From Alistipes senegalensis (GTDB taxonomy: Bacteria > Pseudomonadota > Gammaproteobacteria > Burkholderiales > Burkholderiaceae_D): a stretch of 64,000 nt of DNA. Below are positions 33,869-43,320 of this stretch, in pieces. How positions within the stretch are numbered: position 1 is the first letter of the stretch; every line of letters starts with the position of its first letter. The notes beneath the pieces are model-generated. The model was not told the DNA's origin and did not search any database. It saw nothing but the letters and a program-made list of their open reading frames with translations. Location of the stretch: assembly GCA_023664945.1 (NCBI GenBank), contig JAMPER010000003.1, positions 1 through 64,000 of the forward strand, given 5' to 3'. Both the position numbers and the translations under genes were made by a program.

Positions 33869-34990
33869 ATGAAAGCGATTTTTGTGGCGCTGGGGGCGTT
33901 GGGTATGGCTGCTGTGACGGCAAAGGCGGCATACGCCCGGCCTGATTTCCGCTTTTACGGTAATGTGGATACCGGCTATGTCAAGGAAAGCGGCCGGGAT
34001 GCCGGTATGGCGTGCAATTACGGCAATTTTATTGGCCTGGCCGGCAGTGAGGATTTGGGAAGGGGGCTGAAGGCTACTTTTACTGTTGAGGAACAGCTTG
34101 AGCTGAATGACGGCGACCGGGCGCGCAGGCGAAATGAGGTGGATTTTGCCCGCAGCCGCGGCGATGGCAATAATGAAGGCATCAGGCGGCCTGATTTTCA
34201 GGGCCAGGCCAATGTCGGTTTGACTCATGCGGAGTGGGGTGCTGTCAGGCTGGGACGTGTGGCCAATTTGTCTGTCGAAAATTACCGCCGCCTGGATCCT
34301 TTTTTCAATTTCAGTGTTGGCGCCAATCTGGCGTATGGCAATAATCTGTATGCCGAGCATTTGCCCAATACCGTGCGTTATGACAGCCCGTCATGGCAGG
34401 GTTTTTCTTTTGGCCTTTCCTATTCGCTGGGGGAGGATGACCATGACAGCGCCTATTACCGGAAGATTGGCAATGACGGCTGGAATGTTGCCTTAAAGTA
34501 TGACAATGGTCCCCTGTTTATGACCGCCAACTATTACCGCATGGCTGATTCTGACAATTCTTACGCCTGGAATCTGGGCGGGGCTTATACATGGGGGGCG
34601 GCAACGGTTTCTCTTGGGTTCCAGGATTCGCGAACCCAGGCCGGTTTTGCCGATACTTACCGGCAGGCAACGGGACTGTATGCCGGCTGGATGGAGGCCG
34701 GCCGTGCGGTGGATCAGCAGGATGCTGTTTTGGGCCTGGCTTACCGGGTTGGCAGCGGTGAAATCCAGCTTGCCTACAGTTACGGTAACTGGGATGATGG
34801 CGTGAATGATGAGGATGTTCACAAGTATTCGGCGGGCTATACTTATTTTCTTTCCAAACGGACGTCTCTTTACGGGATGGTTTCCTATCTGGATGCAGGC
34901 AGTGCTTTTGTCGGCCGGCACTACAATTTCACCATGGTGGACAAAAGCGAGATTGCAGGCGTCCAGTTTGGTATTCGCCACACTTTTTGA
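33869..34990 (+). CDS. Outer-membrane porin (Burkholderiales type)
   Basis: 373 residues. Signal peptide (MKAIFVALGALGMAAVTAKA, cleavage near AYA-RPD), then amphipathic beta-strands with the porin_4 opening (FRFYGNVDTGYVKESG, GFIGLAGSEDLGRGLKATF-like ends), a PEFR-like eyelet region, and the C-terminal Phe (GVQFGIRHTF) required by the BAM machinery. A 16-strand trimeric general porin is expected. Strong -10 box upstream, terminator downstream, so monocistronic and probably highly expressed. Confidence 0.95.
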   Translation: MKAIFVALGALGMAAVTAKAAYARPDFRFYGNVDTGYVKESGRDAGMACNYGNFIGLAGSEDLGRGLKATFTVEEQLELNDGDRARRRNEVDFARSRGDGNNEGIRRPDFQGQANVGLTHAEWGAVRLGRVANLSVENYRRLDPFFNFSVGANLAYGNNLYAEHLPNTVRYDSPSWQGFSFGLSYSLGEDDHDSAYYRKIGNDGWNVALKYDNGPLFMTANYYRMADSDNSYAWNLGGAYTWGAATVSLGFQDSRTQAGFADTYRQATGLYAGWMEAGRAVDQQDAVLGLAYRVGSGEIQLAYSYGNWDDGVNDEDVHKYSAGYTYFLSKRTSLYGMVSYLDAGSAFVGRHYNFTMVDKSEIAGVQFGIRHTF

Positions 34991-35010
34991 CGTTGCATGG
35001 ATACCGGAAA

Positions 35011-35035
35011 AGGCAGGGTTGCAACCTGCCTTTTT
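35011..35035 (+). terminator. Intrinsic terminator of the porin gene
   Basis: AGGCAGG ... CCTGCCT stem with a 7-base loop followed by TTTTCTTTT, 20 bases after the porin stop codon. Confidence 0.85.
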
Positions 35036-35046
35036 CTTTTTGGCGG

Positions 35047-35403
35047 TTAGTAATAGAGTACCCGCAGGCGGCGCGTCCGCAGGATGGGGTGGCCGGAGTG
35101 TGTTTGTTTCAGGTCGCCCCGGATGGCGATTCGGGATGTTTTGAAAAGGGAGGTTTCGCCAAATACCCGAAGGCTGATGCGAATGGCGATACGGCCTGTC
35201 CCATCTGAAAAAAGGTAGCGGTTGCCGCCCAGGAATGCCTCTATTTTGCCTGTCAGCCTGAATATTTCACCATATGGCGGTTTTTCGAGCAGGCTTTTTA
35301 CTGTTTTTTCCTGTTCGGGTTCCATTCTTTTTACTTTACCGGAAGGGTTGGCAGATGGGGTAAAGGTGTTTTTGGCAGGCGGTGAAAACAGGTAAAAAAA
35401 CAT
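35047..35403 (-). CDS. OB-fold protein (YgiW/NirD-like), no clear signal peptide
   Basis: 118 residues. The C-terminal 80 residues have the OB-fold pattern of the YgiW group: IFRLTGKIEAFLGGNRYLFS, DGTGRIAIRISLRVF and ILRTRRLRVLYY. I start at 35403 because AAAGGAAACAGC precedes that ATG; starting at 35325 would give a shorter form with a poor ribosome binding site. The N-terminus is not a convincing export signal, unlike the two relatives at 36214 and 36669. Function unknown; YgiW-like proteins are linked to stress and small-molecule binding. Confidence 0.7.
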   Translation of the reverse strand: MFFYLFSPPAKNTFTPSANPSGKVKRMEPEQEKTVKSLLEKPPYGEIFRLTGKIEAFLGGNRYLFSDGTGRIAIRISLRVFGETSLFKTSRIAIRGDLKQTHSGHPILRTRRLRVLYY

Positions 35404-35618
35404 GCTGTTTCCTTTCTTTTTCGGATGGGCCGCTTTCTTTCATGGCGGCGACCCCTGCTGTTATTTCATCCCGAAAGCGGTTCCTGTGGTTTGTTGCACC
35501 TCAAAAACCGGGCAAAAAGGCGGCGGCCAGGCGGATACCCTGTACTGTGAAAAAGAGGGAAAGGATGGATGAATGGGATGTTATGAAGCGAAAACCGGCC
35601 GTATTTGAGAGGGCTTTG

Positions 35619-36119
35619 TCAGTCGTCTGCCTCATCAGGGGGAAGCTGTCCGTCTGGCGGGTAGGTCAGCTTGACCCGTTTGGAAAGCAGCAAATAGACG
35701 GTGTAGCCTGCGTGGATGACTGTTGCGATGAGCAGCGGGTTTGAATAGCGCAGGATGTTGTGAACGGGGGAACCAAAACCGTACATCAGTGCCGGTAACA
35801 TGAGGGTAAAGGCGTGACCAATTGGCCCTGATGCCCACAGGGCGATGATTGCACCATATACCGAGCTGCGCCTGCGGCGCTTAAAAAGCAGGATGCCGCC
35901 AATTATGCTAATTGCCGCCCGGGCGACTTCTGCAAGAAAAACTGTTGTCCGGAAATAATACCAGGTGTAACGCTCCTGTAACTGGGGAAAATCCAGTTCT
36001 GCTTCCAGGAGGGTATTCCGGAGGCCTATCAGTATCAGAAGCGGTTGCAGTACCAGCATGACAAAAAGCAGTATGCCCAGCCACCCGAAGACGCCTGCCT
36101 TGCGTTTTTCTTGCTGCAT
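35619..36119 (-). CDS. DUF2569-like inner-membrane protein
   Basis: 166 residues from ATG 36119, preceded by AGGACAACTG. Four membrane helices with VFGWLGILLFVMLVLQPLLI, ARAAISIIGGILLFKRRRRS and ATVIHAGYTVYLLLSKRVKL; the layout fits DUF2569. Its role is unknown. Flanked by OB-fold genes on the same strand, which may be chance. Confidence 0.7.
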   Translation of the reverse strand: MQQEKRKAGVFGWLGILLFVMLVLQPLLILIGLRNTLLEAELDFPQLQERYTWYYFRTTVFLAEVARAAISIIGGILLFKRRRRSSVYGAIIALWASGPIGHAFTLMLPALMYGFGSPVHNILRYSNPLLIATVIHAGYTVYLLLSKRVKLTYPPDGQLPPDEADD

Positions 36120-36213
36120 CAGTTGTCCTGTATATCGACCAGCTCTGCATTTTCTCACAAAAACAGGGCCGGCAGAAGGGAGGCGGCCCTGTGGTGATGC
36201 TGCCTGAATCTGC

Positions 36214-36588
36214 TTACGGCTTGATGACGGTCAGCCGTTTGACATCAATTTCAAGCGGACGGGCAAAGTCTTTTTCCACTTCGCCGTACACTTCGACCAG
36301 GGTTTTGTCTGTGACCCGGATGTTATGGAAATATTTGTCGTCAATTTCCATGCGGACGGTACCGGTGTTGTCCTGGAATTCGTAGCGTTCTTTTTTCAGT
36401 TTTTTGGTAATCCGGCCGCGCAGTGTGACTTCCTGGTCATCGGCCGCGTTTTTCATGATATCGGCGACGGTTGTTATTGCTGTTGCCGTGCTTTGGCCGG
36501 GGCCGGTATATTGCGCCTGGGCCTGGCCAAACAGACCGGCGGCCAGGGTAATGCCTATTACTGCCATGATTTTTTGGGATGCTTTCAT
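36214..36588 (-). CDS. Periplasmic OB-fold protein (YgiW/BOF family)
   Basis: 124 residues. Signal peptide (MKASQKIMAVIGITLAAGLF, cleavage near AQA-QYT). BOF motif VTLRGRITKKLKKERYEFQD, NTGTVRMEIDDKYF and LVEVYGEVEKDF. Periplasmic proteins of this family are small OB-fold barrels associated with stress tolerance and possibly ligand binding. About 33% of residues match the protein at 36669, so a local duplication is likely. Confidence 0.85.
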   Translation of the reverse strand: MKASQKIMAVIGITLAAGLFGQAQAQYTGPGQSTATAITTVADIMKNAADDQEVTLRGRITKKLKKERYEFQDNTGTVRMEIDDKYFHNIRVTDKTLVEVYGEVEKDFARPLEIDVKRLTVIKP

Positions 36589-36668
36589 GTCAACTCCTTT
36601 TTGTTGTTAAAAACAGGGGCAGCTGTATCCGGCTTTGCCGGATACAGGCGGATTGATTGCAGAAGATA

Positions 36669-37043
36669 TCAGGATGCCGCTACGGTAAGGCGGAATACCT
36701 TGACAATGGGGGATTCCACCAGCCGTTTATCCACTTCGCCAAAGATTTCTACGGTGGTGTTTTCTGTAACTGTCAGGTTATAGAAAAGTTTTTCACTGAT
36801 TTTGGCGCGGATTGTGCCGGTATTGTCCTGAAATTCGTAATATTTTTTGCCGAATCGACGGGTAATGCGCCCTTTGAGCAGAACTTGCTGGCCGTCGATG
36901 GGTTTGGCAATAATCTGGGCGACGGTTGTGTCAGCCTGCATTTCGCCCGGGCCCAGGTACTGGGCGTGGGATATGCCGGCCAGTGCCATGAAAACCGCAG
37001 CCAGTATGATGCCCGCTACTCCTTTTATTTTTGCTTTCCACAT
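36669..37043 (-). CDS. Periplasmic OB-fold protein (YgiW/BOF family), paralog
   Basis: 124 residues from ATG 37043 (GGAGG seven bases before). Signal peptide MWKAKIKGVAGIILAAVFMA, cleavage near SHA-QYL. The same BOF layout as the 36214 gene: VLLKGRITRRFGKKYYEFQD, NTGTIRAKISEKLF and VEIFGEVDKRL. It is 80 bases upstream of that gene on the same strand, so the two are likely one operon and tandem duplicates. Confidence 0.85.
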   Translation of the reverse strand: MWKAKIKGVAGIILAAVFMALAGISHAQYLGPGEMQADTTVAQIIAKPIDGQQVLLKGRITRRFGKKYYEFQDNTGTIRAKISEKLFYNLTVTENTTVEIFGEVDKRLVESPIVKVFRLTVAAS

Positions 37044-37252
37044 GCTTGCCTCCTTCAGGAATATAAGGTTGTGTTGCTGTTGCTTTCTCATCAGACACGA
37101 AAACCGGGCAGCGTTTGCTGATGAGAATCAGTAAATTGCCAAATGAAGGCAGATCAGGGGGGAAAAAGCGATGAAAGCAGGAATTTCCTGCCATAAATGT
37201 GGCATGATGTTCTTTCCGTTTTTTTGCAGCCTGCACAGGAAAACCCGAAAAG

Positions 37253-37708
37253 ATGGAAAGTTGTTTTTCTTACCATTCCAATCCGCATATTGCCTTTCCG
37301 CTGGGTTTTGGCGATATGAAGTCGCAAAGTGCCCGGGCGGAGCGCTTTTTGCCGGAAAAGCAGGCCTGGTTATGTGTGCGTGTGGAGGCAGTTGCTTATG
37401 ATGCCTTTACCCGAAAGGAAGCCGGGCGGGGCAATCTTGACCGGCTGTTTCCGGGAATGACGGAAAGTATGGGAAGGCTGCCTGATCCCGACGCGCTATG
37501 GCTTTACCATGTTGTTGTTTTTACGGCCCGCTCTTTGGGTACGGAAAGCCGCCTGATTTTGCCGGCGGATGAGTGCGGCGTTGCGGCGGCATGGTTTGAT
37601 GATTTCCATGCCATGCTGGCGTATTGCGAAAAGGAGCATGGTATTGCCGCTTCCGGTTTTGAAAGCCGGTTTGCCGGCAAATCTCTGGGGGGAATCGAGG
37701 CGCCCTGA
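37253..37708 (+). CDS. Hypothetical protein
   Basis: 151 residues, no signal peptide or membrane segment. Start at 37253 has a weak AAAACCCGAAAAG upstream. Segments such as ALWLYHVVVFTARSLGTESR and WFDDFHAMLAYCEKEHGIAA look like a compact alpha/beta domain, but I do not recognise a family. Divergent from the OB-fold operon; codon use is like that of its neighbours. Confidence 0.55.
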   Translation: MESCFSYHSNPHIAFPLGFGDMKSQSARAERFLPEKQAWLCVRVEAVAYDAFTRKEAGRGNLDRLFPGMTESMGRLPDPDALWLYHVVVFTARSLGTESRLILPADECGVAAAWFDDFHAMLAYCEKEHGIAASGFESRFAGKSLGGIEAP

Positions 37709-38000
37709 TCAGGCTGTTTTTTTGACATGATCAGCTGCCCTGTGCCGGTTGATAAGCGGGTATTGAGGCTTCACCTGCCGGCATTGTCACGCAAGAAGCC
37801 TGTACAAATTTTATGGGTATTATTTCTGCAAAGCCGCAATGGAGGGGATAAGAGAACCCCCCCTTCATGGCGAGAAAAGCCGTTTGCAGTATCCCGAAAT
37901 GGCCTCATGGCATCCATGCAAAGGGTCGATATGGCGGATTCAGGGGCACATGTTGATGTGCATCTGAAGAAAAAATGTGCATGTTCCCGTCAAGCCGGAG

Positions 38001-38198
38001 ATGACGGGATTAAACATTTTGTTTTTGGCAGTATCCGTTCCCGGCTTTTCTCTACAGGCAGAGCCGCCGGGCAGGATGTACAGCCGTTGTATGGAAGAAG
38101 CCGGTATAACGATCGGAATGGATAATTGTACAGGAGCGGAATATGACCGTTTGGACAAGGTGCTGCATGCCGCTTACAGGGATTTGGCAGCCGGATGA
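38001..38198 (+). pseudogene. Truncated LprI (DUF1311)-like secreted protein
   Basis: 65 residues. Signal-like start MTGLNILFLAVSVPGFSLQA, then the LprI N-terminal pattern: SRCMEEAGITIGMDNCTGAE followed by YDRLDKVLHAAYRDLAAG. The domain normally continues for about 50 more residues, but a stop occurs here. A shifted frame continues DETARRAAAFLQDEMKGAE to 38252, so the gene seems broken. LprI-type proteins inhibit lysozyme or sit in toxin loci. Confidence 0.45.
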
Positions 38199-38306
38199 GA
38201 CTGCAAGAAGGGCGGCTGCGTTTTTGCAGGACGAGATGAAAGGGGCTGAGTAAGGTTGCCTTTGGCCAAGCAGGGGGCGCCGGTTTGGCCTGCTGCGGCA
38301 GGCGGC

Positions 38307-39020
38307 TCAGTTTTCCCATGTTTCTGCCCGCAGGGGCAGCCTGTTCAGGCGCTTTTTCATCGTCCGCCAGTGCGGCAGGTGTTTGTCCAGGATGGCGGTG
38401 AAGCGGACGCCGTGATTGGGTTCCAGAAAGTGGGTCAATTCGTGGAGGATGATGTACTCCAGGCATTCGCGCGGTTTTTTTGCCAGTTCGGTATTCAGCA
38501 GGATGCTGCCGTGCGCCGGTGTACAGGAGCCCCAGCGGGTTTTCATGCGGCGGATGCGCAGGGTGACGGGAGGCAGGTTCAGCCGGTCTTGCCATGCGGC
38601 CAGGCGCGGCAGGGCAGCTTCGCGCAGGATGCGGCGATACCAGCCTTGCAGGAGCCGGTCCATGCTTTCTGCCGTGGCATGGGGACGGACTTGCAGGATC
38701 AGGGCGGTGTGATCGAGGGTGACGCGGGGAGCGGCGGGTTGTTCTTCGATGTGAAGCAGGCAGGGGTATCCCCAGACGAAATGGGTTTCTCTGTTGAGGT
38801 ATTCCCGCGGGGTTTCGCGTTCCTGCGCCTGCATGAGGCGACGCTGTTTTCTTATCCAGTTTAGCCGTGAGAGGGCGAAGAGGCGGATACGTTCTTCGCT
38901 CATCCACGGGGGCGCGGAGATGCGTACGTCCCCGGCTGGCGGACAGACGGCCAGGCGCAGGCTTTTGATGGGTTTTCGCCGGATGCTGATAGTCAGTTCC
39001 TGAAGGTGAAATTTTTCCAT
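38307..39020 (-). CDS. YgjP-like metal-dependent hydrolase (DUF45)
   Basis: 237 residues. Zinc-site motif HELTH at 193-197 with the third ligand His 203 (EPNHG), and the family mark TRWGSC at 161-166. SprT/M48-like fold, cytoplasmic. Genes of this family commonly sit downstream of type I restriction genes, as here: the ATG overlaps the hsdR stop codon (TGATG). A proteolytic or regulatory role in restriction is suspected but not proven. Confidence 0.9.
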   Translation of the reverse strand: MEKFHLQELTISIRRKPIKSLRLAVCPPAGDVRISAPPWMSEERIRLFALSRLNWIRKQRRLMQAQERETPREYLNRETHFVWGYPCLLHIEEQPAAPRVTLDHTALILQVRPHATAESMDRLLQGWYRRILREAALPRLAAWQDRLNLPPVTLRIRRMKTRWGSCTPAHGSILLNTELAKKPRECLEYIILHELTHFLEPNHGVRFTAILDKHLPHWRTMKKRLNRLPLRAETWEN

Positions 39021-42000
39021 CAGTATTCTTCCTGCGCTTCGATGATGGGGTAGAGTCTTTCGACTTCTTCGCGGGAGACGACGTATTGTGCCAGGCGCTG
39101 TTTGACGACTTTTTGCTTGGCGCGGTTTTGCCGCCAGTCGTGCGGGCAGTGCTCAAGCAGATCTTCGTGGAGGTTCAGCGCCAGTTCTTCGTTGTTGTTC
39201 AGGTTCTGGTAGAGCGCCCGTTTGGCTTTTGTGTCGCAGGCGGCGGGGATGCCGTCGTTGTATCCGCGTTGCAGGGGACGCAGGATTTGTTCTTCGAGAC
39301 GGCGCAGGTATTCTTCGTATGCGAGCGCATTGGCGCGTCTTTGTTCGACCAGTGCGGTGAGGAGTTTTGACATGCGTTCGTAAAATTCCGGGTTGGCTGC
39401 GTGTTCGCTGGTAATGGCGCGGCGGACATTGTTTTCGACGGCTTCGGCAACGGCTTCTTTGCTCTGGAATTTGGCAAATTTTTTTGCGATGGTTTCGCGG
39501 ATGCCGCTTTGGGCGACGATTTCCAGGAAGGGGAGGTTCTCGAAGGCGGAGAGGGTGCGCGGCGCGGCGGCTTCCACGTAGCGGTCGAGCAGGTTGCGCA
39601 TATCGGCTTCAAAGGGGCGGGTATCGAGGTATTCCCCGGCGGCCATACGCACCATGTTGCGCAGTTCGCCGGCGCGCCGGGTTTCGGCTGCAATTTGGGT
39701 TGCTTCTTCCGGTGTGTAGCCTGCATCTGTTATTTCATCGGCTATGGCGGCGTAAGCGCGAAGGAGTTTGACGGCGCTCTGGTAAAGCGCCAGACGGCGG
39801 GATTCGGTTTCTGTCAGGGCTTCCGGGTTTTCGGGGTTGCCGCAGAAGTAGCGGATGTTTTCTTCTTCGCCTTGGGGAGGCGCTACCTGTTCGCAGAGCA
39901 GCTGGAAGGTTTGCCGCGCCGCGTCAAGTTTTTCGCGGCAGGCTGTCAGGCGGTTTTGCAGGCGGATTTGCGGATCGCTGCCGTCGGGCGCGGGGTCCAG
40001 TTCGGCAGTGTACACGCCGATGGCGTTTTCCATCTGGCGAAAGAGGTCTTTGAAGTCCACAATGCGGCCAAAGTCTTTCCAGTCGACTTCATCCTGCGCG
40101 ATACGGTTGGTGCGGCAGATGGCCTGAAAGAGGCTGTGGTCCTGCATGTGTTTATCAATGTAGAGGTAGGAGCAGGGGACGGCGTCAAAGCCGGTCAGGA
40201 GTTTATCCACGACGATGACGACCGAGAGGGCGGCGGGTTCTTTTTTGAAGCGTTCCTTGATTTGGGCTTCGTAGGTTTCGGCTTTGGTTTTACCTGGCAG
40301 GGGGGTGATGTCCTGCAGCAGTTTCTGATAGGTGCGATACACGAATTGCCTGCCGGTTTCGGTGTTGTCGCCCATGTCTTCTGCGGCGTCTTTTGTTTGC
40401 GGGTTGTAGGAGGTGACGATGCCGCATTTTCCCCTGAGCGGGGAATCCTGAAAGAGTTCGTAGTATTTGCAGGCGTCCCGGATGCCGGCCGCTACGAGCA
40501 GGGCGTTGCCGCGCCCGGATTGCAGGATGGGCTTGGTTTCAAAGTCGAAAGCAATTTCCCCGATGATTTTTTCCATGCGGGATTTGGCGCTGAGGAGGTT
40601 TTGCATGGTTCCCCAGCGTTTTTTCAGTTCGGCTTTCTGCCAGCTGTTCAGGGTTTTTGTGCGGGCTTCGAAAAGGGCGTCTATTTTTTCTTTTTCGGAA
40701 AGACGCTGATCGATATCCCGCGCTTCGTAGAGCAGATCGAGTACTACGCCGTCTTGTACGGCTTCGTCAAATTTATAGACGTGAATGTAGTTGCCAAAGA
40801 GTTCCCTCGTGGTTTTTTTATCGGTTTTAATGAGCGGTGTGCCGGTAAAACCGATGAAGACGGCGTTTGGCATGGTGGCTTTCATGGCGCGATAGAGGTC
40901 GCCGCTCTGGCTGCGGTGGCATTCGTCCACAAAAACGATGAGTTCGCCCACGGCGAGGTTTTTTTGCGACCGGAGGGCTTCGATGTAGGCTTTCAGGCTT
41001 TGGTCGCCCCGCTGGCTTAGGGTGGCAAATTTGTGGATGAGGGCGCAAAGCAGGCGGTTTTCGTGCTGCCCCAGCGCGGGCAGGAGCCGGCTGGCGCTGG
41101 TGATGCGCGTTATGTTGTCTTGCCCTGCGCTGATAAAGTTGCCTTCGATTTGTTCGTCCAGTTCGACACGGTCAGTGACGACCAGTATGCGGGATTCAGG
41201 ACGATGTGTCAGTATCCAGCGGGCGAGCATGACCATGAGCAGCGATTTGCCGCTGCCCTGGGTGTGCCAGATGATGCCGCCTGTGCGGGCGCGGAGGGCT
41301 TCCTGCGCGCGTTTGATGGCGTGATACTGGTGGGGACGAGGCAGTTTTTTGACGCCGCCGTCAAAGAGGATGAAGTCATGCAGTAGCTCAATCAGGCGCG
41401 CTTTGTTGCAGAGTTGTTTCAGGTGTCTGTCCAGCAGGGGGAGGTTTGCGTCTTCTTTGTTTTCGGTTTCTTCTTTCCATGCCAGGTAGTATTTTGCCTG
41501 CGTGCCGATGGTTCCGTAGCGCACGCCTTCGCTGGCGTTGCACGCCATGAGCCATTGCGCGGCGGTAAAAAAGCCCGGATTGTATTCTGGCCGCTGGTTG
41601 GAAATGAATTGGGCGATGCCGTCGACAAGGGAAACCGCTGACCGCTTCAGTTCCATAACGGCAACGGCGATGCCGTTGAGGTAAAGCACAAGGTCTGGCC
41701 GGCGTTCCTGCCCTTCGCGCAGGGTGACTTCTTCTGCCAGGGCAAAATGGTTGTTTTCCGGGTTTTCCCAGTCGATGGGGAACACGGTATCGTGGTTTTT
41801 GTCTGCCCGTGTTTGCACATTGACGCCGTAGTGCAGTTGTTCGTAAACGGCTTTGTTGGCGTCATAGAGGGAGCGGCCTTGCAGGCGGGCGGCCTGTTGC
41901 AGCTGATGAACGGCGGGCGTTATCTGTTCCGGCGCGTAACCCTGTTTTGTGAGGAAGGCGACGAGCAGTTTTTCTTCCACAGGGGCGTTGTTTTCCCGGT

Positions 42001-42091
42001 ACCGCCAGTTGCCGAGGTATTCATAACCCAGTTTCCGGGTGAAAAGGGCAATGATGCGGTCTTGGGTGTGGCGTTCGGGGAAATCTGTCAT
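39020..42091 (-). CDS. hsdR: Type I restriction endonuclease subunit R
   Basis: 1023 residues. N-terminal PD-ExK nuclease with Asp 133, Glu 147 and Lys 149 (PDLVLY, MELKRS); SF2 translocase with Walker A GSGKS at 279-283 and DECH at 389-392; then the helicase C lobe and a C-terminal helical region. With HsdM and HsdS it cuts unmethylated DNA far from the site after ATP-driven translocation. Overlaps hsdS by ATGA and YgjP by one base, so all are one operon. No disruption seen, so the enzyme is probably active. Confidence 0.95.
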   Translation of the reverse strand: MTDFPERHTQDRIIALFTRKLGYEYLGNWRYRENNAPVEEKLLVAFLTKQGYAPEQITPAVHQLQQAARLQGRSLYDANKAVYEQLHYGVNVQTRADKNHDTVFPIDWENPENNHFALAEEVTLREGQERRPDLVLYLNGIAVAVMELKRSAVSLVDGIAQFISNQRPEYNPGFFTAAQWLMACNASEGVRYGTIGTQAKYYLAWKEETENKEDANLPLLDRHLKQLCNKARLIELLHDFILFDGGVKKLPRPHQYHAIKRAQEALRARTGGIIWHTQGSGKSLLMVMLARWILTHRPESRILVVTDRVELDEQIEGNFISAGQDNITRITSASRLLPALGQHENRLLCALIHKFATLSQRGDQSLKAYIEALRSQKNLAVGELIVFVDECHRSQSGDLYRAMKATMPNAVFIGFTGTPLIKTDKKTTRELFGNYIHVYKFDEAVQDGVVLDLLYEARDIDQRLSEKEKIDALFEARTKTLNSWQKAELKKRWGTMQNLLSAKSRMEKIIGEIAFDFETKPILQSGRGNALLVAAGIRDACKYYELFQDSPLRGKCGIVTSYNPQTKDAAEDMGDNTETGRQFVYRTYQKLLQDITPLPGKTKAETYEAQIKERFKKEPAALSVVIVVDKLLTGFDAVPCSYLYIDKHMQDHSLFQAICRTNRIAQDEVDWKDFGRIVDFKDLFRQMENAIGVYTAELDPAPDGSDPQIRLQNRLTACREKLDAARQTFQLLCEQVAPPQGEEENIRYFCGNPENPEALTETESRRLALYQSAVKLLRAYAAIADEITDAGYTPEEATQIAAETRRAGELRNMVRMAAGEYLDTRPFEADMRNLLDRYVEAAAPRTLSAFENLPFLEIVAQSGIRETIAKKFAKFQSKEAVAEAVENNVRRAITSEHAANPEFYERMSKLLTALVEQRRANALAYEEYLRRLEEQILRPLQRGYNDGIPAACDTKAKRALYQNLNNNEELALNLHEDLLEHCPHDWRQNRAKQKVVKQRLAQYVVSREEVERLYPIIEAQEEY

Positions 42092-43320
42092 AGGAGGCGA
42101 ATCTTTCCGGTAAGCAGTTGCTGCATCATGCCGCTTTTGAGCAGGCGGGTTTTGGCAAGCCTGTTTTCCAGCGCGGCGATTTCTTCATCCATGTCGGCAA
42201 GGACGGCAGCGATGGCGGTTTGTTCGGATTTATCAGCCGGCGTGAGTATTTCAATATTTTCAAGGGTTGTTTTTGATATTTCCAGAAATGTTGATCCTGA
42301 CGCCTGCGCTATTATCGTTTCTTTCATAGGTTGAATGGCATAATATAGCCATTCGTTATCGACATTATCAAAGCATGACAAATTCTTAAAGCCCTGATTT
42401 GTGGAGACTGGCGTTGCGGCAATAGCCAGTTCGCCTATTGTCGCGCGAGTGCAAAGTAATAAGGTTCCAGGTGGCAAAAGCGTAGCGGCGCTGTTTTTCA
42501 TCCCTTTTTCTGTAATTTTTCTTTTTGAGGAAGATATATATTTTTTATGTGATTCTGTTATATCAGTCGGGACAATCCAAACAATATCGCCATGCCAATA
42601 TTTTTCTATGGATGTATTGGGTGTACCGCCGCTCGATATGTTAGCCAGTGTTTTGATGGGTTTGGGATACCACCCTCCGGTAAACCCCGGCAGCCGCCGC
42701 TTTCCGGTGAGCAGTTCCTGCATGGCGCCCTGTTTGACAAGGCGCTTTTTTGCAAGGCTTTGTTCCAGGGCGTCGATAAGGGCATCCATGTCGGAAAGGG
42801 CTTCGGCGATGGCAGCTTGTTCGGAAGATGTTTTAGGTAAAGCAATAAGCGTATTTTTAATAATATTTGTATTTAAATTCATTTGTGAACCAGTTTGGCC
42901 TTTCTTTTGCCATGATGGTTCAAGATATTCTAAAATATAGTATAAAAATATTTTATTAATATTTGGATTATTAAATTCTACAAAACCATCGTGAATACAT
43001 ACATCGAGCATTGTGATAATTGGTTTTCCAATAGTTGCGCAGATACTCATTATCAGAGCAGGATGTTGTATGAATCTGCTTTTTTGTATTCCCTTTGTAC
43101 TAAGATGTTGTTCTGTATGAGAAAGAGTTTTATGTACTGATGATATATCGCTTATTCTAACCCAACCAATTTTTGAATTTTCGTCAAACCAAACTGGACT
43201 TGCTATTGGACGGGGGCTTGCGCCACGAAAAATGCCTTGGCAAATATCTTCCAGCGTTTTCACCTCCCAATCCTCTGGTATTTCCCCGACTTCGGTCAGT
43301 TTGTAGCCTTTCGTTACCAT
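42088..43320 (-). CDS. hsdS: Type I restriction specificity subunit S
   Basis: 410 residues: two target-recognition domains (about 20-160 and 215-360), each followed by a conserved helical spacer. The spacers at 166-210 and 365-410 are near-identical repeats (SEQAAIAEALSDMDALIDAL and SEQTAIAAVLADMDEEIAAL; both end QLLTGK or ELLTGK). This is the standard two-half HsdS, recognising a bipartite site. The recognition domains are A+T-rich while the repeats and neighbouring genes are G+C-rich, which is the usual sign of domain exchange. Site specificity cannot be read from sequence. Confidence 0.95.
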   Translation of the reverse strand: MVTKGYKLTEVGEIPEDWEVKTLEDICQGIFRGASPRPIASPVWFDENSKIGWVRISDISSVHKTLSHTEQHLSTKGIQKSRFIQHPALIMSICATIGKPIITMLDVCIHDGFVEFNNPNINKIFLYYILEYLEPSWQKKGQTGSQMNLNTNIIKNTLIALPKTSSEQAAIAEALSDMDALIDALEQSLAKKRLVKQGAMQELLTGKRRLPGFTGGWYPKPIKTLANISSGGTPNTSIEKYWHGDIVWIVPTDITESHKKYISSSKRKITEKGMKNSAATLLPPGTLLLCTRATIGELAIAATPVSTNQGFKNLSCFDNVDNEWLYYAIQPMKETIIAQASGSTFLEISKTTLENIEILTPADKSEQTAIAAVLADMDEEIAALENRLAKTRLLKSGMMQQLLTGKIRLL

